A DNA stretch of 64,000 bases from Auriscalpium vulgare. Lineage: Eukaryota > Basidiomycota > Agaricomycetes > Russulales > Auriscalpiaceae. Positions within the stretch are counted from its first letter, which is position 1. Each line of letters opens with the position of its first letter. The notes below the pieces were generated by a model. The model was given only the letters and a program-made list of their open reading frames with translations. It did no database searches and had not been told where the DNA came from. Of this stretch, positions 22,261 through 33,163 are shown piece after piece. The DNA lies in the NCBI GenBank assembly GCA_019915015.1, contig JAHBBC010000002.1:2356001-2420000 (forward strand), in the 5' to 3' direction. A program made the translations under genes and the position numbers.

Positions 22261-22383
22261 TCAGGCAACGACGCAGCCGCCGCTGGAACCGCTACCGCCG
22301 CCCTCGGAGTCGACGGGGGTCGAGCTCGCGGGCTCGGACTCCACGGGGGAGGTGGTGAAGAAGATGTTGAGGAAGGAGTCCAT
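22261..22383 (-). CDS. Mating pheromone precursor, copy 2 (inverted)
   Basis: A 40 aa precursor starting MDSF and ending with CAAX box CVVA. It differs from copy 3 by one residue (Ser for Ala in PVDSEGG), and from copy 1 by that change plus differences near the N-terminus. The Gly/Ser-rich segment before the cysteine is the same in all copies. The TATA box (22452-22459, read on the minus strand) and 5' leader are conserved, so expression is plausible. The gene is transcribed opposite to copies 1 and 3. Confidence 0.87.
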   Translation of the reverse strand: MDSFLNIFFTTSPVESEPASSTPVDSEGGGSGSSGGCVVA

Positions 22384-22451
22384 TGATAAGATGTGAGAGG
22401 GTTGTAAGACTTCGAGGAAGAGCTTGAGGCTAACTCGCTCGCTCGCAGGGC

Positions 22452-22459
22452 ATTTTATA
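22452..22459 (-). promoter_or_regulatory. TATA box of pheromone copy 2
   Basis: TATAAAAT on the minus strand, 68 bases before the ATG at 22383, in the same context as in copies 1 and 3. Confidence 0.55.
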
Positions 22460-22560
22460 CCTTTCGAACCTGAGACTCGATCTTGTCTTCGGCCAAGGTT
22501 TGCGCAGGCGAGTGAGGACACGACAAGACCCGGCACGCTTTACGATACTGAGACCAAGAA

Positions 22561-24068
22561 AGACAATAATAGTGAGGCCAGTTGAGCCGTTCATTGAGTC
22601 GTTGTTTTCTTTGTTCGTGTCCGACTCACGAGCGCTTTTCGGACGGTCGTACCGCGGCGCGCACAACTCAGAGGCAAGATCAGCGAACATCGCGAACAAT
22701 AAAACAAGGTCCGGTCTCAAAGCTTACTCTTGTCACAGTGCCGATGTCGTTCATAATGGGCACTGCAGGTTAATTGTGTATCGTGTATTAGGCGACTGCG
22801 TACTCTTTAGCTGCGCGATGATGTCTGCGGCGCAAATACACCAGGATGTCCTTTATTGTCTAGAACATCGAACTTCTACCTCAGGCTCCTGACTGAAGCG
22901 CCTGGACAATGTGCCTAGTGTAGAACGAACTTTGCGAGACAATTGGTGTGATTCAAGTGGCGTAGGCTGAACAAGGTTGGGTGCGTATTTGACCTAGCTC
23001 GGCAATCGAGGGACTCATGTGGAATGCCCGGCAGCGCGCCAAGGCGGGCGCTTTCACTCCCTGAGTCAACAATGCCGACAGAGGCTGAAGCGCTGAGGCC
23101 TGAGGCCTGAGGCCTGGAGCCTGAGATCTTGAGGCCCAGGGCTTGAGGGCTGACTAGCGCTGACTGATGCTCAGCTATAGTGGGATGATTTTGGGATGAT
23201 TCGGATATTCGGTCGTGTCGGACGTTCTCAGGCGCTGGGCACAAGTGACGTGGAGGAGCGTGGAGGTCGGGGCTGAAGAAGAGTGCATAAGTTATCTGCA
23301 GATTGTCGGAGAGGGCGCCATACGCGATTTACCGTCCAATGCCGGACGCCACGTATGGACAAGTCATTCTACCTATGGTGAGGCGCATTTTGATGTGTAT
23401 TTGCTGCTTGACGCATCTGTCAAGAACTGTCGGTATTCCTGGAAGAGCCTCCGAGGCACCCAGGGGCTCCGTGTATCATGCCAGAGTTCAAGGTATAGCC
23501 CAGCTGTGCCGGCAGCCGCTGAGTTCGGCCCTAGACGAGCCTGCACGGCACGAGACGGCACGGAGATGACGTGGCACTGAGAGTACGGAAAGCCGTAGCC
23601 CATGAGTATCTCGCTCGACTGAAATCTGATGCTGACATGAAGAACTTGAAGGTTCGGACACGTCGGATGGGCGTCACTTGACTGTTGGCTTGCTTCCGGT
23701 CCCTTAAAATCTCGGTAAGTCGTCGGTTACTGATCTTGTCTCGCATGCGGAGCATACTGGGGAAGATGTTCCCATGAAAAGAGGGAAGTAGTTACATAGC
23801 GAGCGCTGAGCAGCAGCTGCCAGTGGCACCTATAGGCGCACAAACAGCGCAAATGACAAAGGCATTGGCTTACGTCAGCCCAACGCTTAGTACGCCCGAA
23901 GCATAGTATCCAGGGCTATACCTTCCTCTTCCTAGCTCTTCTTAGACTCTCTTTCTCTGTGTACATCCACGCGCAGGCGCTCTCTGTAAACCTCTTGCAA
24001 CCTCTTGCAACCTCATCCAGTACTCTCACTGGCAAGGAATTAACTAATCCTACAACTCCGGAACACAC
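22561..24068. other. Intergenic region, no gene seen
   Basis: No convincing frame is found. A short imperfect tandem array (23083-23155) lies in the middle. The last 150 bases before 24069 are pyrimidine-rich with small direct repeats (CCTCTTGCAA twice) and look like the CCC2 leader. Confidence 0.45.
23083..23155. repeat. Imperfect GAGGCCT tandem repeat
   Basis: Several units of TGAGGCC, drifting into GAGCCTGAG and GAGGGCTGA. It is short and degenerate, and no function is suggested. Confidence 0.6.
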
Positions 24069-27000
24069 ATGTCGACTTCCGCCTTCACTAACTTATGGTA
24101 CAAGACACCCACAACGCCTGCGACCGGGAAGCTCGAGCTGCCATACTCCGAGGATGAACCCCTCGACAGCAAGTCGGGCGAGCCGGAGAAGTGTGAGCTG
24201 CGGATCGAGGGCATGACCTGCGGGTCTTGTGTCGAGGTGCGCGCTCACCATCACTAAGCGTCTTGCGTCCACTGATTGTCTTTGCAGTCGATAGAAGGCA
24301 TGCTCAGAGACCAACCTGGAATCGTCTCCGTCAAGGTCGCCCTTCTAGCGGAGCGAGGCGTCGTCGAATACGACCCAAACACTTGGACCCCAGACAAACT
24401 CATGAGCGTGAGTCTCCTCTCCGCGCGCATACGCACGCTTCGACTCACGTCGCTCCCAGGAAATCTCCGACATCGGCTTCGATGCCACCCTCATACCCAA
24501 GGCGCGCACGGATGAAATCACCCTGCGCGTATACGGCATGACTTGCGCCTCCTGCACAGGCACCGTCGAGACTGAGCTGGCCAAGCTCCCCGGCATCAGC
24601 AACGTCGCCGTGTCGCTCGCGACCGAGACCGCCAAAGTAACGTTCGACCGCGCCCTCGTCGGTCCGCGCGAGATGGTCGAGCGCATTGAGGAGCTCGGTT
24701 TCGACGCGATGCTCTCCGACCAGGAGGACGCGACGCAGCTGCGCTCGCTCACCCGCATGAAGGAGATACAGGAGTGGCGCTGGCGGTTCCGCTGGAGTCT
24801 CACATTCGCGCTGCCCGTCTTCCTCATCAGCATGGTCGCACCCAAATTCACCTTCACCAGCGACATCGTGCACCACCGCATCATCCCCGGCCTGACGCTC
24901 GGCCACCTCGTCGTTGCCATCCTGACCACCTGCTCCCAGTTTTGGATCGGCCAAAAGTTCTACCGCAACGCTTACAAGGCCCTTCGGCACGGTACCGCGA
25001 CAATGGATGTGTTGGTCATGCTCGGGACATCCGCCGCGTACTTCTACTCGCTCTTCGCCCTGATCAACGCCGTAGTCACCGCGGACCCAGACCACGTCCC
25101 CTTTGTATTCTTCGACACAAGCACCATGCTCATCATGTTCGTCTCGCTGGGCCGTTACCTCGAGAACTCCGCCAAGGGCAAGACGAGCGCGGCGCTGACC
25201 GACCTCATGGCCCTCGCCCCGTCCATGGCAACCATATATACCGACGCGCCGGCGTGCACCCAAGAGAAGCGCATCCCGACCGAGCTCGTGCAGATCGGCG
25301 ACACAGTCAAGGTCGTGCCTGGCGACAAGGTGCCTGCCGACGGCACTGTTGTTCGCGGCTCATCGAGCATCGACGAAAGCGCCATCACCGGCGAGCCCAT
25401 GCCTGTGCTCAAACAGGTCGGTGACGCCGTCATCGGCGGGACGGTCAACGGACTCGGCGCGTTCGATATGACGGTCACGCGCGCTGGCAAGGACACCGCG
25501 CTCGCGCAGATCGTCAAGCTTGTCGAGGACGCGCAGACATCCAAGGCCCCCATCCAAGCCTTCGCGGACCGCGTCGCGGGTTACTTTGTGCCGACGGTCA
25601 TCACGCTCGCGCTGCTCACATTCGGCGGGTGGATGCTGCTCTCGCACTTGCTGGCCGAGCCTCAGCTTCCGGAGATGTTCCACCACCACGGCACCTCCAA
25701 GCTTGCTGTGTGCCTCCAACTGTGCATCTCCGTAGTCGTCGTTGCGTGTCCTTGCGCGCTCGGGCTCAGCACTCCGACGGCCATCATGGTCGGCACAGGC
25801 ATGGGCGCGAAGAATGGCATCCTCATCAAGGGGGGCCGGGCGCTCGAGGCCAGCCGCGCACTGCGCCGCATCGTGTTCGACAAGACGGGCACGGTGACAG
25901 AGGGCAAGCTCACCGTCGCAGGGCTCGCGTGGGCCCCGACGCATGAGCGCGGCGACGCCCACGTCCAGGGCCCTGCCGATGTCGACGCGGCCGCGCTGGC
26001 AGCGAAGGTGGCGGACGGGGTGACGTCGTACGCTGCGGTGATCGCCATAATAGCGGCGACAGAGGCTCGCTCCGAGCACCCCCTCGCGAAGGCCGTCGCT
26101 GTCTGGGGAAAGGGCGTGCTTGCCGCCGCCTCTAACGCCGCCGCCGCCACCGTCGACACGTTCGAGAGCGTCACAGGTCAGGGCGTCAAGGCCACGGTAG
26201 CCCTTGCGGGCGAGAAGCAGAAGTATACCGTCTGGGTGGGCAACGCGCGCTTCGTCACTCAGAGCGAGGATGGTTACCTTCCCACTGCGCTTAGGACATT
26301 TGAGGCGCGCGAGGCCACTCAGGGCCGCACGCTCATTTACGTCGCGATCGCGTCGTCCGCGCCGCGCCCGTTGCCTGTACTCGCAATCTCGCTGTCTGAC
26401 GCACCGAAGCCCTCAAGCGCGCATGCGATCCGCGCGCTGCAGAACCTGGGTATCGAGGTGAATATGATGACAGGCGACGGGAAAGAGACGGCTTTGGCGG
26501 TGGCGAAGATGGTGGGAATCCCACCGGAGGGCGTGTGGCACAGTATGAGCCCGAAGGGAAAGGCATCTGTTGTGACTGAGTTGATGGAACAGGGTGATGT
26601 TGCGATGGTGCGTTGCTCTGATGTTTGTTCGGCTAACATGCTAATCCGATTTGTCATAGGTCGGCGATGGCATCAACGACTCGCCCGCGCTCGTCGCGGC
26701 CACCGTCGGCATCGCGCTCTCCTCTGGCACTTCCGTCGCTATCGAGGCCGCCGACATCGTTCTCATGCGCTCGGACCTCCTGGACGTCGTCGCCGCGCTG
26801 GACCTCTCCCGCGCAATCTTCTCCACAATCCGCCGCAATCTCGTATGGGCGTGCGTGTACAACGTGCTCGGCATCCCGCTCGCGATGGGCCTCTTCCTGC
26901 CTTTTGGGTTGCACCTGCATCCGATGATGGCCGGCGCGATGATGGCGTTCAGCTCTGTGAGCGTCGTTACCAGCTCGCTGCTCCTGAAGCGCTGGGTGCG

Positions 27001-27172
27001 CCCGCCCGTGAGTGTCATGCCCGGAGAGGATGTGGCAGAAAGCGAGGGCTTGTGGGCAAGCGCTCAGGGGCTCATGGGTGGTGCCTGGGACACGCTAATC
27101 ACGGCGGTGCGTGGGCAGAGGGTGCGTGAGGGGTATGCGCAGGTACCTGTGGAGATGCATGAGACCGTATAA
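24069..27172 (+). CDS. CCC2: Copper-transporting P1B-type ATPase (Ccc2/ATP7-like)
   Basis: Exons 24069-24236, 24288-24407, 24460-26607 and 26660-27172 join to 982 aa. Two heavy-metal-binding domains each carry a CxxC pair (C51/C54 in GMTCGSC; C125/C128 in GMTCASC). Eight membrane helices are expected. The Cu(I) pore motif CPC is at 526-528. The phosphorylated Asp is D570 (DKTGT). The TGE loop (ITGEPMP), the HP motif (HPLAKA), and the hinge GDGINDSP at 814 onward are all intact. The protein loads copper into the late Golgi for multicopper oxidases such as Fet3 and laccases. All catalytic motifs are present. Copies 2 and 3 of the pheromone gene lie on either side of it. Confidence 0.96.
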
Positions 27173-27542
27173 CAGATATTTATTTTTGCGGCGTTATTTC
27201 TTTATGGATATACCTTCCACAACACATTCGCTTTCTGACCCATTGCAGTACGGGTGCTTTCTGTGCTTTCTGTGTCCGCGTTTTGGATTTATTTGATTAT
27301 GTACAACGGACTGAACTGTATACTACTGGCAAATACCTGTCTAAGGAACATGATGCCACACAAAGACGGCTTCAATTCATGGGCAACTCTTCTGGCGCAG
27401 TCACGGACGACGCGCAATGGAAGGTAGCCTCAACGGTATACAGCAATGCTTGCCGGAGCAATCGACAACTTCAGCTGGAACAATTACAGCTGGAACAATT
27501 ACCCATTAACGTGATCGAATAGGGAGGTCTCATTTGAAATAA
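27173..27542. other. CCC2 3' flank with small repeats
   Basis: No gene is seen. A 15 base unit, CAGCTGGAACAATTA, occurs twice in tandem near 27472-27502. Pheromone block 3 begins right after. Confidence 0.5.
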
Positions 27543-28115
27543 GGCAGAGATGGAACGTGCCTCATCTAATTGTTTGGAAAAAGTCCACCGTCGACAGTCG
27601 CCGCCCAAATAATTTACGGGCTTTGACTACATCGGACGATCGCAGTCGGAGTTGGAGGGCATAGGACGTTATGCATTGTTGGAGATTTTCTCCCACATTC
27701 TAGCTGTAGGCACAATTCAATGTCTTATTAGATTCGCAGGATAGGCAAACTAGAACTTGAGCACACATCATGATAAGCACGCCGTGCAGTCAACAGGTGT
27801 CGCGAAGTTTGAAGTCTAAAGTTGACCGGCGTCACGGAGAAACTAAATTCGGAATAGCATTGTCCTATTGTGTTGAGCAGAATGACCGTCCAATATTTAT
27901 CGAGCGAGTCTGAACCACTAACGCGCCGGACCCTCGGATAGTTCACGGTGTGCCACCAACGGAGATGAGCTCTGGCAACAGGACAAAAGACGATGCGCGG
28001 CATCACGATCATCTGAGAAAAGCAAGACCGTCACAAGGCACTCATTTGCAAATGAAGGGCTTCATGCTAGCCTCGCAGCTATTGTCCTGATCGGTCTCAG
28101 TATTCATCCTAGGCA

Positions 28116-28207
28116 ACAAAGCACGCCGGACCTTGTCGTGTCCTCGATGGCCTGCGGAAATCCTAGACGAAGACAAGATCGAGTCTCAGGTTCGAAAGGT
28201 ATAAAAT
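28116..28207 (+). promoter_or_regulatory. Pheromone gene promoter, copy 3 (ACAAAG site and TATA box)
   Basis: ACAAAG at 28116-28121 and TATAAAAT at 28200-28207 hold the same places as in copy 1. The TATA box lies 69 bases before the ATG. Confidence 0.5.
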
Positions 28208-28275
28208 GCCCTGCGAGCGAGCGAGTTAGCCTCAAGCTCTTCCTCGAAGTCTTACAACCCTCTCACATCTTATCA

Positions 28276-28398
28276 ATGGACTCCTTCCTCAACATCTTCT
28301 TCACCACCTCCCCTGTGGAGTCCGAGCCCGCGAGCTCGACCCCCGTCGACGCCGAGGGCGGCGGTAGCGGTTCCAGCGGCGGCTGCGTCGTTGCTTGA
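28276..28398 (+). CDS. Mating pheromone precursor, copy 3
   Basis: A 40 aa precursor with MDSF start and CVVA CAAX box. It matches copy 2 except for one residue (Ala for Ser before EGGG). The last 16 residues are the same as in copy 1, so copies 1 and 3 probably release the same mature lipopeptide, while copy 2 may differ by one residue depending on the cleavage site. Leader, TATA box and 3' flank are conserved with the other copies. Confidence 0.87.
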   Translation: MDSFLNIFFTTSPVESEPASSTPVDAEGGGSGSSGGCVVA

Positions 28399-28792
28399 AT
28401 TCATCGCTGAATTCTGCGTCTTGTAAGCAGCCTTGCTCGGTGTCTCTGCGATGTGCGGCGGCTGATCTTGACGATCAGATACTCATTGGATATACGGTTT
28501 CACGGTTTCACGAATTGGCGAAGATGGAGAGCGGGTCGCGAAGATGAAGAGCGGGCCGCGGACGAGGAGTTTTTGGCGCATACATTATTATGAATTTCGA
28601 CCTTCTTTGTACCGTTGCGATTGGGCCCGCGCGAATTGACCTTGCAACGAGCGCCGTTTTGGCATTTCCTAGATTCAACTGTGAGAATCTCTGAAGCGCA
28701 CACCTGCCTAGCACATAGTTGGGCTCGACCGGTACGGATAGAGTCATAGACGGCAGTAGCTGGTAACCGGTGACAGCGGCCGCAGATGATTA

Positions 28793-30123
28793 TTACGGGC
28801 GACGCGACTTGCGGTGAGCCCGCAGCAAACTTCTGCAATAAAGTCCGATTACTTTAACATGGCTCATGAACGATTCTTTTTCCCTGAGGCGATGGACTTG
28901 CATTAGAACCATCGTATTCCAAGTCACAAACCGCTGCTCACCGCGAGGAATTCCCGCCCATCGGCGAGTCGTCTCACTGGGAGGAAACTCATACTCTGAA
29001 TGGTCCTCCGGGTCGGCATGGGTACGCCGCACCCATCGAACGTCGTTCGGACCCGTTGCCTTGTCCAGCCACTCGAGCTTCTCGTGCCTGGCGACAACTC
29101 GTCTTCCTCGTCTATCTCCTCGGAAAACTTCATATATACCACCGACAGATACTTCAACTGGGGCAACAAGACGTCCTTCCAATCGAGAGGATGTTGCTGG
29201 AAGTGTTGGTCGTTGTAGAGCGTCAGTGACGTTAGACTGGTGAGGTGCAGGAGGAACGCGTTCGGGATTGAAAGGCGCCAGAATTCGAACCATTCGGGCT
29301 GATCCTCGTGGTACCTGAACTCGTCGGATTTGATGGCAATACGGAGGCGGGTGAGAGATGCAAGGAGTGTGTGGAAGGACTCGGAGTCATAGACAGCGAT
29401 GGGCATGGGGGTGAGGTTGTTGAGCGTGAGCGAGCGTAAACGCGAGGACAGCCTAGAGGCCCTGGCGGTGATTGCCTTGAGCAGTTCCTCCTGCAGATGA
29501 AGGGCGTCGCGAACGACGTCCTGATGATTATCGGGAGAAATTTCACCCGTCGAGTGGGTGTGCACGATTTGAGGATGGAAAGTGAAACAGAGCGCCTCGA
29601 CTGCGGGGAGATCGGCGGCCAGCGAGAACGCCTGTACAAGAAGTTCTTGAGCTGCAGACCCACGATCCGGCGTCACTCCCGAGTTGTCCTCTAACAGGTA
29701 GCATAATAAAGGATGATGAGCTGATATGCGAGACTGTGGACACAGCGTGTTGAGCACACGTACTTGGCAAATATCGGTTGAACAGCACAATCGGCATGCC
29801 ATCTTCTTGACCTCTTCGTCACGATAGGTCACCTCCCACACATATTGTGAAAGATGCGGCGACTCCAGGAGTTGTATCAGTCCCAGAGCACTCTCGGGTC
29901 GGTTGGTGGTGCCAACAACGTGGAATACATTGGGTGTAGCCAGCGCGCACAAAGCCTTGTTCACAGTACGTAAGCGCCTGACATCGTCGATAGAGGTGAC
30001 CTCGTCGACGATGTGCCTGACGACCTCCTGCGGCAAGGCATGGAATGAGGCGGGTTGCATTGGGTGGGAGTCAGTATGCGGTGGTTCGGGTTGAAACGAG
30101 GCCGCGGTATGGGACTCGGGCAT
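28793..30123 (-). CDS. F-box-like leucine-rich protein, C-terminal structure uncertain
   Basis: The start at 30123 gives a disordered leader, then an F-box-like segment (FHALPQEVVRHIVDEVTSIDDVRRLRTVNKALCALAT) at about 28-65. Leucine-rich stretches follow (LRSLTLNNLTPMPI, LTSLTSLTLYND). One frame stays open to 28924. A different frame from about 29080 down to 28793 reads more like protein (RHEKLEWLDKATGPNDVRWVRR, DPEDHSEYEFPP). A weak intron from a GTCGGT donor to the CCAG near 29070 would switch frames; otherwise a frameshift is present. F-box proteins recruit substrates to SCF ubiquitin ligases. It resembles the gene at 33164-34436 in the F-box part and in LTLNNL. Confidence 0.6.
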
Positions 30124-30263
30124 CTAGGCCCGACGATTCCTGGCGCTTGACATTGAGGACTTTCGTAAAGATTGTACATACAGTATATATCCTACATAAT
30201 CAATGCGACAACAAAGGTGATGACGAAATGATGGTATGTACCAAATTGTGCAAGCAGTGGACT

Positions 30264-32241
30264 TCACGCCGCTCCCGCGTGGAAATCCTCGAGCGTTCTG
30301 ATCAAAGCCTCCGCCTTCGCGGATCGCGGGACAAGTTTGCTCTGGAAAGGCTTCGGACGACTAGATAGAAATAAAATTTAGAACGTCAGCACCGCGCTCA
30401 TCGGGACCATATGAGAGACACGTACACCAACACGCCATTCGTAAACTCGTGCTTTGGCTCTTGTACAACGCCATCGACGGTGACCTTCTGGATGTCGAAA
30501 ACCGACAGGATGGTCGCGCAGAAGATATACATGATTGACTGGGCAAGCTGACTTCCGGGCACGCACTTCATACCAAATCATCAGGAATGAGACCATATAT
30601 GTGATACGCGTTGGATGCTCACCGTCGGCCGTAACCGAAGCACACATCGTAAGGATCCATTTGGGCAGGCTTCCCGGAGACGCGATGAGACGGTCTGGGT
30701 TGAAGGTCATCGGGTCGGGGTAGACCTCCGGGTCGTGAAGGAAGTGCCTGCGGCAGGTATGAGGCAATAGCTCACGGTAATGCAGTAGTTCACGTACCAG
30801 ATGTTAGCGAGGATGATCGCACCCTTTGGGATGTGGTATCCGTCATGGACATCATCCTGTTCGAGGCAGTGAGGTGCACCTAAAGCATATTGGCGATCAG
30901 CGAATAAACAAAATGCCGCGAAACGGGCAGGCGTACCGAGAGGAGTGGTGGGGCCCCACCGAATGACCTCCTTGATCATCGTGGAGATGTACGGCAGCGA
31001 ATCCCGATCGGAGAACGTCGGGAGTCTGTCGTTCCCGACGACAGCGTCGAGCTCTGCTTGGCATTTCTTCTGGACGTCGGGGTACATAGTCATGGCCAGG
31101 AAGAACGAAGACATCGCAGACACGGGCTGCGAGCAGGTTTCAGCAATGCACCAGCAGTCAAGTCGATTTGCTTACTGTGTCTGCCCCTCCAGAATACAGG
31201 CTAGATGCAGCCCACTTGATCTCCTCTTCTTCCGACTGCGATAGGTTCTTCTTTCCTTCCAGGAGATTACTCACAAAGTTCGGGGTAGCCGTGCCCGCTT
31301 TCTATATTCCCAAACCTCAGTACATGCGCGCTCTGCTCAAACAAAGTAAGGCTCACCATCTGCTCCAGAACGAACTCGTAGGATTTGTCCGTAAGGTCGA
31401 ACAGCGTGTGGCGCCACTCGCGTGCGATCTTGTGGAAGCCGCCGCCAGGGAACCACTCCGGAATGAAGCGCAAAGCAGGAATGAGGTCGACCGCGAACAT
31501 GCCCGGAGACAGCAGCACGCCGAGCTGGTCTGTCGCTACATCCGCAATACGGACCAAGGGATCTGTCTCCGACTTGACCTTATATCCGTGCGAGATCATG
31601 AGGATGATCGCTCCGACAGCCCTGGGCAAGCGTCAGCTGCTGCGGTCTATCGCCATGATAGCGGATGTACGTACTTGCGCACCGGGCCCGCAAAGTTCTC
31701 TGGCTCATTCAGAAGCCTCCGGACGGCGTGCGACGCCTCCGTCTCGAGCGTGTTTCGGAACTGGTCAACGCTGCTGCGCGTGCCGATGACTTGCTGCATC
31801 ATCCGGCGCATGCCTTGAACTTGTCGTTGTATGGAAGCAACACGAGGACATCCTTCCATCCCACGAGGTCGCATGCCATAGGGAGATGTGGCCGACTGGA
31901 GTAAATCAGACTCTTCTTGTTCAGCATCTCGACGCAGAGGCGCGGCGAATTGAGGATGATGAGCGGCTGGCCGAGGACGGTCATTTGAACGATGTCGCCT
32001 GGGCGTAGAATCAGAACGGGTTTTGCTCTTGGAAACACAAAGACGCACCATATTTCTTCTGCCATGATGAGAAGACGCGGTACTCGTCCTCCGTAGGCAC
32101 GTCGAGAAGGTTGCCGATGATAGGAAGACCCCTCGGGCCCGGGATCGGCTTACCTGGGGGTTTGCGCTCCAGGACTTTCTTGAGGAGCCACGCAGCCGAG
32201 AGACCGACGACGACGGTGAGGACCTGGAGGGAAGTAGGCAT
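30264..32241 (-). CDS. Cytochrome P450 monooxygenase with two apparent frameshifts near the heme site
   Basis: Many exons. The start at 32241 gives a membrane anchor (LQVLTVVVGLSAAWLL) and the proline hinge PPGKPIPGPRGLPIIGN. The I-helix (AASSLYSGGADT), the ExxR (EVIR) and FNPDRL are visible. The heme motif reads FGYGRR, then across an intron ACP. The C-terminus, RPKPFQSKLVPRSAKAEALI, is typical and ends at 30264. Two single-base losses break the frame: one at about 30670-30678 (between DRLIASPG and KPAQMDPYDV), and one at about 30552-30559 (between ACP and GSQLAQSIMYIF). Both fall in a CCGG(G)AAG context. The gene is either a recent pseudogene or carries sequence errors. The family resembles fungal class-E group I P450s; the substrate is unknown. 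Confidence 0.82.
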
Positions 32242-33163
32242 ACCGGAAAGCGCAAGTAGGGCCTGGGGCAGCCTCGGAATGAATAGCGTCCATCTCGCAG
32301 GACGGCGGCGCAATATATGTTGCGGCACGTCAGGCGTCCAGATAACCGCAAGGCGGCGAGTCGCCTGGAATTCGAGAAGACGCGCTTAGACGGCTGGATG
32401 CAGAAATTTGTTTGCGCTATGGGCGTTTCATTTACTTTTTGAGCCCACGAGGTGGTGAAGAAGCGGGAGCGTACCTTTCGCTAATAAGCCAATTGATGTA
32501 AATATGAAGTAAGGAGGGCTGCATAGTACCAACCGCGAAGAGCCGCGAAGACGACCGAGCCGGCGCCATCGATATCATCACCGATCCCCTGACCCTTGCC
32601 CTGCCGACAGTGGCGCCTCAGCACCAGGTATTGATGGCGGGCCAAGCAGGGTTGCACAGCTACGAAGGCAGGGTGTCGTCGAATAGGTGTAGATGAGAGC
32701 TAACAATCAGCGACAAAACGTCGGCAGTGGAAGTTTGGAGAGTAGAACTTTGATATCAAGAGCCTAGCAGCCCAGTCGCGAGTCGTGTACAGTACTATGC
32801 GGCCTCGCGTTGGCCTCGCGTCGTCCTCGTTGTAAAAGTAGGCGCGAACACTCTGCGCAATTAACGCGGCCGTCCTCGTGTGCTTACGTTCCACATCTTC
32901 GATGGCGTAAGATGGCCCTGAGCTTCCGAACTAAAGATGATGTCAGATCAGTGCGGCTGCCCTCTACTTACACCCATGCAGCGTCTCCGAGTTCCGCGTA
33001 TGTCCTCCGAGACGCAGGGCTGCAGAACATCGGGCATGTCGACAGACGTCGCCGATCACCAATATCTTCCGAAGACCGCAGAACCACAGTTATTCTTTGA
33101 GGTCTTTATGATATGGACAGGACTTTGGACAACATTCGGCGAGTCGAAAGAAAGTTGTATATG
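32242..33163. other. Intergenic region, no gene seen
   Basis: P450 promoter side and 3' flank of the F-box-like gene. Short frames only, none convincing. Confidence 0.45.

Larger units (their letters stand above)
21860..22560 (-). repeat. Duplicated pheromone block 2 (inverted)
   Basis: Inverted copy of pheromone block 1. Its downstream side (21860-22260) matches 15941-16315. Its upstream side (22384-22560) keeps the leader, the TATA box and a short promoter stretch before the match fades. The upstream match is shorter than between copies 1 and 3. Confidence 0.85.
27543..28650 (+). repeat. Duplicated pheromone block 3
   Basis: Direct copy of block 1 (about 15083-16170), shared over some 700 bases upstream and 250 bases downstream of the pheromone gene with scattered small indels. 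Confidence 0.85.

Noticed and set aside
23083..23155. GAGGCCT array considered as CRISPR-like or telomeric
   Set aside because: There are no regular spacers, the units drift, and the genome is eukaryotic. It is a small degenerate tandem repeat.
24345..26174. Long minus-strand and alternate-frame frames across the copper ATPase
   Set aside because: The plus-strand frame holds every P1B-ATPase motif. The others have no motifs and reflect codon bias.
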